This document shows positions 27,863 through 36,679 of a DNA stretch of 64,000 nt, in pieces. Position 1 is the stretch's first letter. Each line of letters begins with the position of its first letter. The notes beneath the pieces were generated by a model. It had not been told where the DNA came from, did not search any database, and was given only the letters and a program-made list of their open reading frames with translations. Position numbers and translations under genes: made by a program. Source of the stretch: Actinokineospora enzanensis DSM 44649 (GTDB taxonomy: Bacteria; Actinomycetota; Actinomycetes; Mycobacteriales; Pseudonocardiaceae); NCBI RefSeq assembly GCF_000374445.1, contig NZ_KB894416.1, forward strand, positions 1 through 64,000, in the 5' to 3' direction.

Positions 27863-28822
27863 ATGGCGAGCACCAGCCCCGCGGTGGAGATCGAGGTCGA
27901 CGGCCTCGCGGTCCGGGTGTCCAATCCGGACCGGGTGTACTTCCCGGCGCGCGGGGAGACCAAGCTCGACCTGGTGAACTACTACCTGTCGGTGGGCGCG
28001 GGCATCGTCCGGGCGCTGCGCGAACGGCCGTGCATGCTGCACCGGTTCCCCAGCGGCGTGAGCGGTGACAAGGTGCACCAGAAGCGCGTCCCGCACGGCG
28101 CGCCGCCGTGGCTGGAGACCGTGCGGCTGCACTTCCCCCGCTACAACCGGTATGCCGACGAACTGTGCGTGACCAAACTGGCCGATGTGGCCTGGGCGGT
28201 CCAGATGTCCACTGTGGAGTTCCACCCGTGGAACTCGCGGCGCGCGGACACCGAGCGGCCGGACGAGTGGCGGATCGACCTGGACCCGATGCCCGAGTGC
28301 GGCTACGACCGGGTGCGCCGGGTCGCGCACGTGGCCCACGAGGTGCTCGACGAGCTGGGCGCGACCGGCTGGGTGAAGACCTCCGGCGGGCGTGGCCTGC
28401 ACATCTACGTGCGGATCGCCCCGGAGTGGGGGTTCGCCGACGTCCGCCGGGCCGCGCTGGCGTTCGCCCGCGAGGTGCAGCGGCGCGCGCCGGACGAGGT
28501 GACCACGACCTGGTGGCGCAAGGACCGCGACCCGGCCGCGCTGTTCGTCGACTACAACCAGAACACGCGTGATCACACGATCGCCAGTGCCTACTCGGTG
28601 CGCGGCGTGCCGGAGGCGTACGTGTCGACCCCGCTGCGCTGGGACGAGATCGACGACGCCGACCCCCGGGACTTCACCATCGCCACCGTCCCGGCCCGCT
28701 TCGCCGAGCTGGGCGACCTGCACGCGGGCATCGACGACACCGCCTACCGGCTGGACGAGCTGCTCTCCTCGGCCGACCGCGACGAACGAGAAGGCGCCAC
28801 CGATCCGGGTGAACCGGACTAA
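27863..28822 (+). CDS. LigD-type DNA polymerase/primase domain protein
   Basis: A 319-aa stand-alone polymerase domain of the archaeo-eukaryotic primase family, as in the LigD polymerase domain of bacterial non-homologous end joining. It shows NPDRVYFPARGETK, catalytic acidic RIDLDPMP, TSGGRGLHIYV and late FVDYNQNTRDHTIASAYSVRG. No ligase or nuclease domain is fused and no Ku gene is in the window. Such proteins do gap filling or template-directed NHEJ synthesis in actinobacteria. Confidence 0.93.
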   Translation: MASTSPAVEIEVDGLAVRVSNPDRVYFPARGETKLDLVNYYLSVGAGIVRALRERPCMLHRFPSGVSGDKVHQKRVPHGAPPWLETVRLHFPRYNRYADELCVTKLADVAWAVQMSTVEFHPWNSRRADTERPDEWRIDLDPMPECGYDRVRRVAHVAHEVLDELGATGWVKTSGGRGLHIYVRIAPEWGFADVRRAALAFAREVQRRAPDEVTTTWWRKDRDPAALFVDYNQNTRDHTIASAYSVRGVPEAYVSTPLRWDEIDDADPRDFTIATVPARFAELGDLHAGIDDTAYRLDELLSSADRDEREGATDPGEPD

Positions 28823-29195
28823 GATCGACCTCGTGTTGGAGATCGGAAACCGACGGCGGGCGCAGCCCCCGCCACCTGCCGTGCTGTTCGAGGCGCTGAC
28901 GAAGCCGCACCGCGACCCTACCCGACCGTGGCTGCTGTTACTGAAGGACGAGCAGGAACCGCAGATCCTGGAGGCGGTCGAGCCATCGTTGGTGGTGTGG
29001 TCGTCGCTGTGGACGCGGCGGCCGGACGCGGTGATCCGCTTCACGCTGGAGCCGGGGGAAAACGCGAACGGGACGGCGTTGCACTGGGCGTTGCTGGTGG
29101 ACGAGCCCGAGCCGGACGCGTCGCTGGTCGGGCATCTGCGCAAGCGGTTGAACGAACTCATCCACCGGGACCTGCGGCACTCATTCGGCCAGTGA
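28809..29195 (+). CDS. Hypothetical protein (possible SRPBCC-like fold)
   Basis: A 128-aa protein overlapping the end of the LigD-like gene by 14 nt in another frame. Its sequence reads as real coding: LLLLKDEQEPQILEAVEPS, FTLEPGENANGTALHWALLV and a helical tail HLRKRLNELIHRDLRHSFGQ. The strand pattern plus long last helix resembles a small SRPBCC/START-type protein, but I am not certain. Its 3' end overlaps the convergent Rph-like gene by 15 nt. A GTG 24 nt downstream is an alternative start. Confidence 0.7.
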   Translation: MNRTKIDLVLEIGNRRRAQPPPPAVLFEALTKPHRDPTRPWLLLLKDEQEPQILEAVEPSLVVWSSLWTRRPDAVIRFTLEPGENANGTALHWALLVDEPEPDASLVGHLRKRLNELIHRDLRHSFGQ

Positions 29196-31142
29196 CTCTT
29201 GTCCACTGTCCACTGTGCTGGTTCCGGTCGTCGTTCGATCGAGCTCGAAGCGGCCGCTGATCAGGTGCGGATACGGGGGCAGCTCCCGGTACCGGCGGTA
29301 GGCCTCGCGGCGGGCGGGGATGGACCTGAGGGACTTCTCGTCGCCTGCCAGGAGGGTGAGGGTCTCCTCGAAGGTGAGCATGAAGACGTCGTCGCCTTGG
29401 TCGGTAAGTTCGCCCGCGCGGACCAGGAACGCGCGGAGGACGGAGAACACCCGCGCCTTCTCCGATCTCGCCCGCTCGCGGACACGGCCTGCCACCGCCG
29501 CCTTGTCCAGTTGTCCGCGTAACCGGGCTGCTTTCTTCGGATGCTTTCGCGACATTCGGTCCCAGGCTTCCTCGCACTCCTGTTCCGGTGGCGCTTCATC
29601 CACTTCGGACCTGTCCGGCCAGTCGGGATCCTCGGCAGGCCGGGGCACCGACACCTCGAACTCGTCAGCGCAGCGGTGTCCCCATTGGCGCACATAGGTT
29701 TCACGGTCTGTCTCACCCGTGTACAGCCTCGCCTGCTCCGGGTCGTATACGGCCGCCAGAAGTTCGGCATCCTCTTTGGCCAGTCGCTGAAGCTTGGCTG
29801 TCAGACGTTCTCCCGTGCGATCGGCGCGTGTGCCCGCGTCAAGAATCACGCAGTCGCGGCGCAACAGCGAGTCCACATCGGATCGCCAAAGGGCGAGCAG
29901 CTCACCGCGCGTCGCGCACCGGGCGATGCGTTCGCGTAATACGGCACAGCGGGCCGGTGTGCGGGCGAGGAGTTCGGGGAGACGGCGGCGGTCTTCGCGG
30001 TTCCGGCGTAACAGGGGAATCGCGCCTTTGGCCGTCTCGACAAGGATCCGCCCCCGGGACATCGGCAACGCGGGCATCTCGGTGCCGCGCGGAATGTCGC
30101 GTCGGGCGAGCCTGCCCAGGCCCAATGCCGTGCCCACGGCCAATCGCGGGCTCAGGTTCAGGTAGAGACGACCACCGATGTTGCCGGTCGCCGGGACGTC
30201 CCCCAACCTCGCCTGCGCCAACACCCGCACGAGCGACCAGGTAGCGGGCGTCATCACGCTCGGCACATCTGCGGCGGCCCACAGGAAGTCACCGACCAGA
30301 CTGTCGTTCCACACCTCGGCCACCGTCGCCGCGATCGGCCGCGCCTGCAACAACGCGAACCCGCTCCCGTCCCGGACCCACTCGACGTCGACCGGTACAC
30401 CGTAAAGCTCCCGCACCCGCTCCCCCAGCGCGACAAGCTCCAACACCTTCTCGGTATCGAGAACCGCCGCCATCCGCGACGTCTCCAACACCGGCACACC
30501 CAGCACAGCCTTGTCGACGACCTCGCGCCGTACTTCCGCCCCACCCCGGACGACATAACTGTCCGCATTGATCCGACCGCTCCCCGACCCCCACGAGGCA
30601 TTGACCACGGACTCGGTCGGATCACCGGTCACCGGATTCGCCGTGCACAACACCCCGGCAGCCCTGATCTCCACCATCCGCTGCACGACAACCCCCGCCG
30701 CCAGCCCGTCCTCGGCCACCCCCGACCGCGCCCGATAGGCCACCGCCCGGTCCGTCCACAACGACGCCCAACACTTCCGGATCGCGTCGAGCACCGCAGG
30801 CAGCCCCGTCACCCCAAGAAAGGTGTCGTACTGCCCCACCAGATCGCCCGCCTCCGCCACCACCGATGCCCGCACCGCGACCGGGCCCCCACCAAGCTCG
30901 TCATAGGCCTGCTCGACCGCCCGCACCACGGCAGGCGGCATCGCCACCCGGACGAACGCGGCCGGATCACCGTGGCGGGTGTCGGGGAAGAGAAACTCCC
31001 GGTAGGCATCGGTGGTGACGTGAAAGCCCGGCGGCACCGGCAACCCCGCCCGCACCATGACCGCGAGCGCGGCACCCTTGCCACCGACGGTCACCACATC
31101 GGCGGCCGGATCACCCAGCCCCAGCACCAACCCCTCACCCAT
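29181..31142 (-). CDS. Rifampin phosphotransferase/PEP synthase-like protein lacking the phospho-His domain
   Basis: A 653-aa protein. Residues about 1-280 form a PEP synthase-type ATP-grasp domain (GGKGAALAVMVRAGLPVPPG, GPVAVRASVVAEAG, GQYDTFLGV, LLQARPIAAT). About 290-653 match the helical middle domain of rifampin phosphotransferase (Rph). Rph enzymes are about 860 aa and end with a swivelling His domain; here the protein stops just after LPPYPHLISGRF and no His domain follows in any frame. Phosphotransfer would therefore need a partner in trans or is lost. ATG is chosen because AGGA lies 8 nt upstream. Confidence 0.85.
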   Translation of the reverse strand: MGEGLVLGLGDPAADVVTVGGKGAALAVMVRAGLPVPPGFHVTTDAYREFLFPDTRHGDPAAFVRVAMPPAVVRAVEQAYDELGGGPVAVRASVVAEAGDLVGQYDTFLGVTGLPAVLDAIRKCWASLWTDRAVAYRARSGVAEDGLAAGVVVQRMVEIRAAGVLCTANPVTGDPTESVVNASWGSGSGRINADSYVVRGGAEVRREVVDKAVLGVPVLETSRMAAVLDTEKVLELVALGERVRELYGVPVDVEWVRDGSGFALLQARPIAATVAEVWNDSLVGDFLWAAADVPSVMTPATWSLVRVLAQARLGDVPATGNIGGRLYLNLSPRLAVGTALGLGRLARRDIPRGTEMPALPMSRGRILVETAKGAIPLLRRNREDRRRLPELLARTPARCAVLRERIARCATRGELLALWRSDVDSLLRRDCVILDAGTRADRTGERLTAKLQRLAKEDAELLAAVYDPEQARLYTGETDRETYVRQWGHRCADEFEVSVPRPAEDPDWPDRSEVDEAPPEQECEEAWDRMSRKHPKKAARLRGQLDKAAVAGRVRERARSEKARVFSVLRAFLVRAGELTDQGDDVFMLTFEETLTLLAGDEKSLRSIPARREAYRRYRELPPYPHLISGRFELDRTTTGTSTVDSGQESLAE

Positions 31143-31224
31143 GGCCGACATCCTGGCACCCAACCCGACCAATGCCCACCACCATCAAACCCCGACCGAG
31201 CGGGCTCCTTGCCCAAGCCGCAAG

Positions 31225-31244
31225 TTGACAAGAAAGTTTGTCAA
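31225..31244 (+). promoter_or_regulatory. Operator TTGACAA-N6-TTGTCAA upstream of ArsR-type gene
   Basis: A perfect 7-bp inverted repeat with a 6-bp spacer, whose left half doubles as a -35 box (TTGACA), lies 15 nt before the ATG of the HTH gene. This is the arrangement expected for autorepression. Confidence 0.7.
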
Positions 31245-31259
31245 TGCGACCGTGGACCC

Positions 31260-31853
31260 ATGCACGAGGTGGCGGTGATCGACGATCCCGGAGCGGCCGA
31301 GGTCTCCCTCGACCCGGTCCGCGCCCGCCTGCTCGCCGAACTGGCCGAGCCAGGCTCCGCCACCACCCTCGCCCGTCGCGTCGGCCTGACCAGGCAAAAG
31401 GTCAACTACCACCTGCGCACCCTCGAACAACACGGCCTGATCGAACTGGTAGAGGAGCGCCGCAAAGGCGGCCTCACCGAACGCGTCCTGCAAGCCACCG
31501 CCGCCGCATACGTGATCTCGCCGAGCGCCCTCCCGGCCGTCGAGCCCGACCCGGCCCGCTCCCCCGACCGCCTGTCCGCCCGCTGGCTGCTCGCCCTCGC
31601 CGCGCGGTTGGTGCGGGACGTCGGCGAGCTGATCACCGGAGCGACCAAGGCACGCAAACCATTGGCCACGTTCGCGGTCGACGGCGAGGTGCGGTTCGCG
31701 TCGGCGGCGGATCGGGCCGGGTTCGCGGAAGAGTTGACTGCGACACTGACGTCGTTGGTGGCCAAGTATCACGACGAGGGCGCGGCACACGGGCGGACGC
31801 ACCGGATCGTGGTGGCCGTGCATCCGAAGGTTCGACGAGAAGAGAAGGATTGA
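31260..31853 (+). CDS. ArsR-like winged-helix regulator
   Basis: A 197-aa protein. Its N-terminal winged helix (about 12-85: VRARLLAELAEPGSATTLARRVGLTRQKVNYHLRTL, split as helices 1-4) is of the ArsR/SmtB or HTH_20 type. No clear Cys metal site is visible. The C-terminal half is helical and may bind a ligand. It is followed after 2 nt by a VOC protein, in an operon that it probably represses via the upstream TTGACAA palindrome. Confidence 0.88.
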   Translation: MHEVAVIDDPGAAEVSLDPVRARLLAELAEPGSATTLARRVGLTRQKVNYHLRTLEQHGLIELVEERRKGGLTERVLQATAAAYVISPSALPAVEPDPARSPDRLSARWLLALAARLVRDVGELITGATKARKPLATFAVDGEVRFASAADRAGFAEELTATLTSLVAKYHDEGAAHGRTHRIVVAVHPKVRREEKD

Positions 31854-31855
31854 CG

Positions 31856-32266
31856 ATGTTCGTTCCGGTGTCCAGCATCATGGTCGACGACCAGGACAAG
31901 GCCCTGGCGTTCTACACCGACGTGCTCGGCTTCGTGAAGAAGCACGACATCCCCATCGGCGGCGCCAAGTGGCTGACCGTCGTGTCCCCGGACGCGCCGG
32001 ACGGGGTGGAGCTGCTGCTCGAACCGGACGGCAACCCGGGGATCCGGATCGAGGGCAAGCCCGCCGCGCAGGTCTACAAGAAGACCCTCTACGACGCGGG
32101 CATCCCGTACACGATGCTCGGCACCAAGGACCTGCAGGCCGATTACGAGCGGATGAAGGAACTCGGCGTCACCTTCACCCAGGAGCCCGCGAAGACCGGG
32201 TTCGGCGCGCAGGCCGTGTTCGACGACACCTGCGGCAACCTGATCGTGCTCGTGCAGCAGGACTGA
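31856..32266 (+). CDS. VOC family protein (glyoxalase/bleomycin-resistance fold)
   Basis: A 136-aa vicinal-oxygen-chelate protein with two beta-alpha-beta-beta-beta halves: DQDKALAFYTDVLGFVKKHD and a late KELGVTFTQEP...DDTCGNLIVLVQ. GAGAAGGA precedes the ATG inside the end of the regulator gene. Substrate unknown; the pairing with an ArsR-type regulator is a common actinobacterial arrangement. Confidence 0.9.
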   Translation: MFVPVSSIMVDDQDKALAFYTDVLGFVKKHDIPIGGAKWLTVVSPDAPDGVELLLEPDGNPGIRIEGKPAAQVYKKTLYDAGIPYTMLGTKDLQADYERMKELGVTFTQEPAKTGFGAQAVFDDTCGNLIVLVQQD

Positions 32267-32284
32267 CCGGTGGACAAGAGATCC

Positions 32285-32332
32285 AGTGGCGCGACCGGAA
32301 CGTCGGCCGTGTATCGACCGGTCCACGGCGTG
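32285..32332 (+). repeat. Second copy of the fabG-inhA repeat half-element
   Basis: The sequence AGTGGCGCGACC...GAACGTCGGCCGTGTATCG...GGTCCACGGCGTG matches the left arm of the inverted repeat at 19857-20026 over about 48 bp, with only a few differences and one 1-nt gap. No inverted partner is present here. It fills the space between the VOC gene and a short C-terminal-looking frame. Confidence 0.75.
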
Positions 32333-32406
32333 TCCGGCTCGGCGCGGACCCAGCTCTCGGCGAACGCGTCCGCCGCACCCCCGAGAACCCGGAACCCATC
32401 GAGGGC

Positions 32407-32577
32407 GTGGTCGACCTGCGCGCCGAACACCTCCTCGGCATCCGCACCGAGCACGGCCGCTACCGCTTCACCGCCGATGCCCGACACCGCATGGTGAACA
32501 CGATCCAGTACTTCTACGGTGTCACCATCGACCGCGCGGCACGCACCGCCGCCTGGCAGTCCTGGATCGAGGCGTGA
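32407..32577 (+). CDS. Short hypothetical protein, possibly N-terminally truncated
   Basis: A 56-aa frame from GTG that reads like genuine protein (AEHLLGIRTEHGRYRFTADA, HRMVNTIQYFYGVTI, WQSWIEA). Coding character extends upstream (ALGERVRRTPENPEPIEG) but no start codon exists there, and the dispersed repeat occupies the place where the N-terminus would be. Either a small intact gene or a remnant. Function unknown. Confidence 0.45.
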   Translation: MVDLRAEHLLGIRTEHGRYRFTADARHRMVNTIQYFYGVTIDRAARTAAWQSWIEA

Positions 32578-32584
32578 ACCCGGG

Positions 32585-33010
32585 TCAGCTCGAACCGAGA
32601 TCCGCGGACAGCCAGTGCTCGGGCCGCAGGTGGATCGCCAGCTGTTCGCCGTGGTTCGCCTCGGCGAACGCGATGTACGCGGCCAACCGGTCGGCCGGGA
32701 TGTAGCGGCCTGCCATCTCGCGGAGCATCTCGGGCGTGCCGGGTTCGGTGCGCGTGACCGGGCCCTCCACCGATACGTACCGGACCGTGGGCAGCACCCG
32801 TTCGGCCAGCAGCGAGAACCGGCCCGCGGCCGCGATCAGCCTGGCCTTGCGCGAGTGCACACCGGTCAGCACCCACAGCTCGCCGCCGGGCTCATACTGG
32901 TACCAGATCGGCACCAGCAGCGGGGCCCGTCCGTCCTCTGCGGACACCGCCAACGACCCGATGTGCGGTTCGGCAAGGAAAAGCTCGCGTTCCGCCACTG
33001 TCAACGCCAT
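32585..33010 (-). CDS. Pyridoxamine 5'-phosphate oxidase-like flavin/F420-binding protein
   Basis: A 141-aa split-barrel protein with APLLVPIWYQYEPGGELWVLTG and HSRKARLIAAAGRFSLL, typical of the PPOX-class family that binds FMN or F420. These small proteins reduce or scavenge xenobiotic or biliverdin-like substrates. It converges on the small hypothetical gene with 7 nt between. Confidence 0.9.
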   Translation of the reverse strand: MALTVAERELFLAEPHIGSLAVSAEDGRAPLLVPIWYQYEPGGELWVLTGVHSRKARLIAAAGRFSLLAERVLPTVRYVSVEGPVTRTEPGTPEMLREMAGRYIPADRLAAYIAFAEANHGEQLAIHLRPEHWLSADLGSS

Positions 33011-33038
33011 GTCCCGAACATACGGGAGGAAGGCGCCG

Positions 33039-33734
33039 TCAGACCGGTTGTCCCTTCGGGCGCACCACGATCGTGTTCACGTCCACCCCGACGGGTTGCG
33101 TGATCGCCCAGACGATCGCGGCGGCGGTCTGGTCGGCGGTGAGCAGTCCGCCCTCGGGCAGGTCGCCGTTCCAGAACGGCGTCTCCACCCGACCGGGTCC
33201 GATCAGCGTGACCCCGATGCCGTCCTCGGTGACCGCGCGGCGCGTGTTCTCCGCGAGTCCGGTCATCGCCCATTTCGTGGCGCCGTAGAGGTTCCCGGGC
33301 GTGTGCACGAATCCCGCCACACTGCCCACCAGCACGATCCGGCCCTTGGTCGCGCGCAAAGCCGCCACCGCCGCGCGAATGAGCAACGCGGGACCGAGCA
33401 CATTGGTCAGCACCATGTCGCGCCAGCCCTCGGGGTCACCGTCGATCACGCTGTCGTGGGTCCCGAAACCCGCGTTGGCGACCACCACGTCCAGCCGCCC
33501 GAAGCGCGCGACCGTGTCGCGGACGGCCCCGTCCACGGTGTCCCAGTCGGCGGCGTCGCCCGCGATGGTGTGCAGCGTGCCCGGCCTGCCCACCGAGTCC
33601 GCGAAACCGGACAGCCGATCCGTGTCCCGGCCGGTGATCGTCACGCGGTGGCCGAGATCGAGCAGCTGCCGAGCGGCGGCCGCGCCGATCCCGCTGCCAC
33701 CGCCGGTGATCAGGGCTACCGGTGCGTCGGTCAT
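33039..33734 (-). CDS. Short-chain dehydrogenase (SDR), copy 1
   Basis: A 231-aa classical SDR with TGGGSGIG cofactor motif, VVANAGFG, a Ser in LVGSVAGFV and catalytic YGATK. GAGGGAGAAG precedes the ATG. It is the same length as the next upstream gene and aligns with it along its whole length, so the pair arose by tandem duplication. Substrate unknown. Confidence 0.93.
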   Translation of the reverse strand: MTDAPVALITGGGSGIGAAAARQLLDLGHRVTITGRDTDRLSGFADSVGRPGTLHTIAGDAADWDTVDGAVRDTVARFGRLDVVVANAGFGTHDSVIDGDPEGWRDMVLTNVLGPALLIRAAVAALRATKGRIVLVGSVAGFVHTPGNLYGATKWAMTGLAENTRRAVTEDGIGVTLIGPGRVETPFWNGDLPEGGLLTADQTAAAIVWAITQPVGVDVNTIVVRPKGQPV

Positions 33735-33798
33735 GCTTCTCCCTCTGGGTCGTCGAGCCCCGGAGGTTAGCCGCTGGAGCGCGCGCCAGGTCAAGCCG

Positions 33799-34494
33799 TT
33801 ATAGCCGCTGTCCCACCGGACGAACCACGATCGTGTTCACGTCCACGCCCGCGGGTTGGCCGATCGCCCAGACGATCGTCGACGCGGTCTCGGCGGCGCC
33901 CAGATAGTGGCCTTCCGGCCGGTCGGCGGGCCAGAACGGCGTGTCCACCCGGCCGGGCGCGACCAGCGTGACGCCGATGCCGTCCTCGGTGACCGCGCGG
34001 CGGGTGTTCTCCGCGAGACCGGTCAACGCCCACTTCGTCGCGCCGTAGAGGTCACCGGGAGTGTTGACGAACCCGACCACACTGCCCACGAGCACGATCC
34101 GTCCGCGAGTCTTCCTCAGTTCCGCCACCGCGGCGCGGATGAGCAGCGCCGGGCCGAGCACGTTGGTCAACACCATCTCGCGCCACCGCGTCGGGTCGCC
34201 GTCCACCACCGAGTCGAGCGTGCCAGAGCCCGCGTTGGCGACCACGACGTCCAACCGGCCGAAGCGCGCCACGGTGTCGTCGACAGCGGCGCGGACCCCG
34301 TCCCAGTCTGTCGTGTCGCCGACGAGTGTCAGCAGATTGTCATTGCCCGGTAAGGAATCCGCGTGGCTCGCCAACCGGTCCGCGTTCCGACCGGTGATCG
34401 CGACACGGTGGCCGAGATCGAGCAGTTCGCGCGCTGCGGCGGCGCCGATCCCGCTCCCGCCGCCGGTGATGAGGACAACCGGGGAGTCGGTCAT
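33799..34494 (-). CDS. Short-chain dehydrogenase (SDR), copy 2
   Basis: A 231-aa paralogue of the adjacent SDR with the same TGGGSGIG, VVANAG, LVGSVVGFV and YGATK motifs and an identical ending pattern (VDVNTIVVRP). Differences cluster at residues about 45-70 and around 190-200, the substrate-loop region, suggesting that the copies have begun to diverge in specificity. It lies 64 bp upstream of copy 1 in the same direction. Confidence 0.93.
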   Translation of the reverse strand: MTDSPVVLITGGGSGIGAAAARELLDLGHRVAITGRNADRLASHADSLPGNDNLLTLVGDTTDWDGVRAAVDDTVARFGRLDVVVANAGSGTLDSVVDGDPTRWREMVLTNVLGPALLIRAAVAELRKTRGRIVLVGSVVGFVNTPGDLYGATKWALTGLAENTRRAVTEDGIGVTLVAPGRVDTPFWPADRPEGHYLGAAETASTIVWAIGQPAGVDVNTIVVRPVGQRL

Positions 34495-34574
34495 GCACTC
34501 CACTCTATGGCCGGTGTTCAGCCGTCGCTGAACCACTGGTCGGACCTGGGGCACGCCGCGGGACCGGACTTCGG

Positions 34575-34580
34575 TATAAG
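34575..34580 (+). promoter_or_regulatory. -10 box (TATAAG) for a leaderless transcript
   Basis: TATAAG ends 5 nt before the GTG of the second S9 peptidase, leaving no room for an RBS. It supports that start and a leaderless mRNA. Confidence 0.6.
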
Positions 34581-34585
34581 AAGAC

Positions 34586-36610
34586 GTGATCTTCGACGCG
34601 GATGACCAACCCGCCGCGGGCCCCCTCGCCGATCTCGCGGGCTACATCGACATGCCCCAGGTGGCCGGTCTGTGGCTGGCCCCGGACGGACGCTCGCTGG
34701 TGGTCGGGGCGGCCCGGCCGGACCACACGGGAACCCGCTACCGGAAGGCGTTGTGGGCGGTCGACCCGACGGGCGAGCGGCCCGCGCGCAGGCTGACCAG
34801 GGGCGCGGAGGGCGAGATCGGCGTCGGCTTCACACCTTCGGGGGACCTGCTGTTCGCCTCCACCCGCCCCGACCCTGGCGCCGAGGACGGCCAGGCGCTG
34901 TGGCGGCTGCCCGCCGCGGGCGGCGACCCGGAGGTGGTGGCCCGGCCGTCCGGTGGCGTGCGCGGGGTGTCGGTCGCCGCGAACGGCACGGTCGTGCTCG
35001 GCTCGGGACTGCTGCCCGCGGCCGTCGACGTCGAGTCCGACCGGGCGATGCGCGCGCGCCGGGACGACCTGGGCGTGTCGGCGATCCTGCACGAGGAGTT
35101 CCCGATCCGGCACTGGGACCACGACCTCGGCCCGGACCGCACCAGGCTGCTGGCGCTCGGCGACACCCCGGACGACCTGCGCGACCTCACCGGCCACGTG
35201 GGACGCGCGCTGGGTGAGGACGCCACCTGGGACATCACCCCGGACGGCGGCACGGTGGTGTCGATGTGGGCGGTCGGCGAGCCGTGCGGCTCCCAGCGGT
35301 ACTCGATCGTCGCCATCGACACCGCCACCGGCGCGCGGCGCGTGCTGGCCGACGACCCGGACTACGAGTACGACGCACCGCGCGTGTCGCCGGACGGCAC
35401 GCGGGTCGCGTTCGTGGTGCAGCGCCGCAAGGACCCGCACGACCCCGGCGACCGCTGGCTGGGCGTGCTTCCCTTGGCGGGCGGCGAGATCACGCACGTC
35501 GCGCGCGAGTGGGACCGTTGGCCGCACTCGCCGCGGTGGACCCCGGACGGCGCCTCGCTGGTGGTCACCGCCGACCACCTGGGCCGGTCCCCGCTGTGGC
35601 TGGTCGACCTCGCGACCGGCGAACCGACCCGCCTCACCGACGACGACGGCGCCTACTGCGACGCGCGGGTCTCCCCGGACGGCCGGTACGTGTACGCGCT
35701 GCGGTCCGCGCTCGACGGTCCGCCCGCGCCGGTGCGGGTGGACCTGTCCGACCGGACGATCACCCCGCTGCCCGGCCCGGCCGAGGCGCTCGGCCTGGTC
35801 GCCCGGATCCGCGGCAGGCTCACCGAGGTCACCACGACCGCCGCCGACGGCACCCCGCTGCGCGCCTGGCTGACGCTGCCCGAGGACGCGGGCCCGGACG
35901 CGCCCGCGCCGCTGTTGCTGTGGGTGCACGGCGGTCCCGTCCTGTCCCGGAACAACTGGTCGTGGCGCTGGAACCCGTGGATCCTGGTCGCCCGCGGCTA
36001 CGCGGTGCTGATGCCCGACCCCGCCCTGTCCACCGGCTACGGCATCGACTTCGTCCGCCGCGGCTGGGGCTCCTGGGGCCAGACCCCGTACACCGACCTG
36101 ATGACGATCACCGACGCCGCGCTCACCCGCCCCGATCTCGACCCCACCCGCGTCGGCGCCATGGGCGGCTCGTTCGGCGGCTACATGTGCAACTGGATCG
36201 CGGGCCACACCGACCGCTTCGCCGCCATCGTCAGCCACGCCTCCGTCTGGGACCTCGACCAGTCCACCGACACCGCCGACATCGCCCACGACTTCCGCCG
36301 CGAGATGACCCCGGAGATGGCCGAGGCCAACTCGCCGCACCACTTCGCCGACCAGGTGCACACCCCGATGCTGGTCATCCACGGCGACCGCGACTACCGC
36401 GTCCCGATCAACGAGGCCCTGCGGCTGTGGTGGGACCTGTCCGCCCGCTCCCCGGCCGCAAACAGCCCGCACCGGTTCCTGTACTTCCCGGACGAGAACC
36501 ACTTCGTCCTCGCCCCCGGCAATATCCGCGTCTGGTACGCGACGGTGCTGGCCTTCCTGGCCCAACACGTGCTGGGCGAGGAGTGGCACCGACCGGACCT
36601 GCTGGGGTAG
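34586..36610 (+). CDS. S9 family peptidase (prolyl oligopeptidase-type), second copy
   Basis: A 674-aa peptidase with an N-terminal propeller (GLWLAPDGRSLVVG, PRVSPDGTRVAFV, PRWTPDGASLVVT) and a C-terminal alpha/beta hydrolase. The nucleophile lies in GAMGGSFGGYMCNW, the acid in HGDRDYRVP and the His in DENHFVLAP. No signal peptide is visible. It is only distantly similar to the S9 peptidase at the start of the window. A -10 box directly before the GTG implies leaderless expression. Confidence 0.93.
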   Translation: MIFDADDQPAAGPLADLAGYIDMPQVAGLWLAPDGRSLVVGAARPDHTGTRYRKALWAVDPTGERPARRLTRGAEGEIGVGFTPSGDLLFASTRPDPGAEDGQALWRLPAAGGDPEVVARPSGGVRGVSVAANGTVVLGSGLLPAAVDVESDRAMRARRDDLGVSAILHEEFPIRHWDHDLGPDRTRLLALGDTPDDLRDLTGHVGRALGEDATWDITPDGGTVVSMWAVGEPCGSQRYSIVAIDTATGARRVLADDPDYEYDAPRVSPDGTRVAFVVQRRKDPHDPGDRWLGVLPLAGGEITHVAREWDRWPHSPRWTPDGASLVVTADHLGRSPLWLVDLATGEPTRLTDDDGAYCDARVSPDGRYVYALRSALDGPPAPVRVDLSDRTITPLPGPAEALGLVARIRGRLTEVTTTAADGTPLRAWLTLPEDAGPDAPAPLLLWVHGGPVLSRNNWSWRWNPWILVARGYAVLMPDPALSTGYGIDFVRRGWGSWGQTPYTDLMTITDAALTRPDLDPTRVGAMGGSFGGYMCNWIAGHTDRFAAIVSHASVWDLDQSTDTADIAHDFRREMTPEMAEANSPHHFADQVHTPMLVIHGDRDYRVPINEALRLWWDLSARSPAANSPHRFLYFPDENHFVLAPGNIRVWYATVLAFLAQHVLGEEWHRPDLLG

Positions 36611-36628
36611 ACGGTCCGTTCCCATGTC

Positions 36629-36679
36629 CCGGTCCGGAACCTCGGCTGTTCCGGGACACGGCCGAGATTCCGGAACCGG
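36629..36679 (+). terminator. Imperfect 17-bp hairpin after S9 peptidase
   Basis: CCGGTCCGGAACCTCGGC (36629-36646) pairs with 36661-36679 with one mismatch and one bulge around a 14-nt loop. It starts 19 nt after the stop. There is no T-run, so termination strength is uncertain. Confidence 0.5.

Noticed and set aside
31203-31227. Partial likeness to the rifamycin-associated element (CTTGCGGC...GCAAGG on the minus strand) before the Rph-like gene
   Set aside because: The two halves are split by extra bases and the symmetry is poor; an alignment to known elements would be needed before claiming it.
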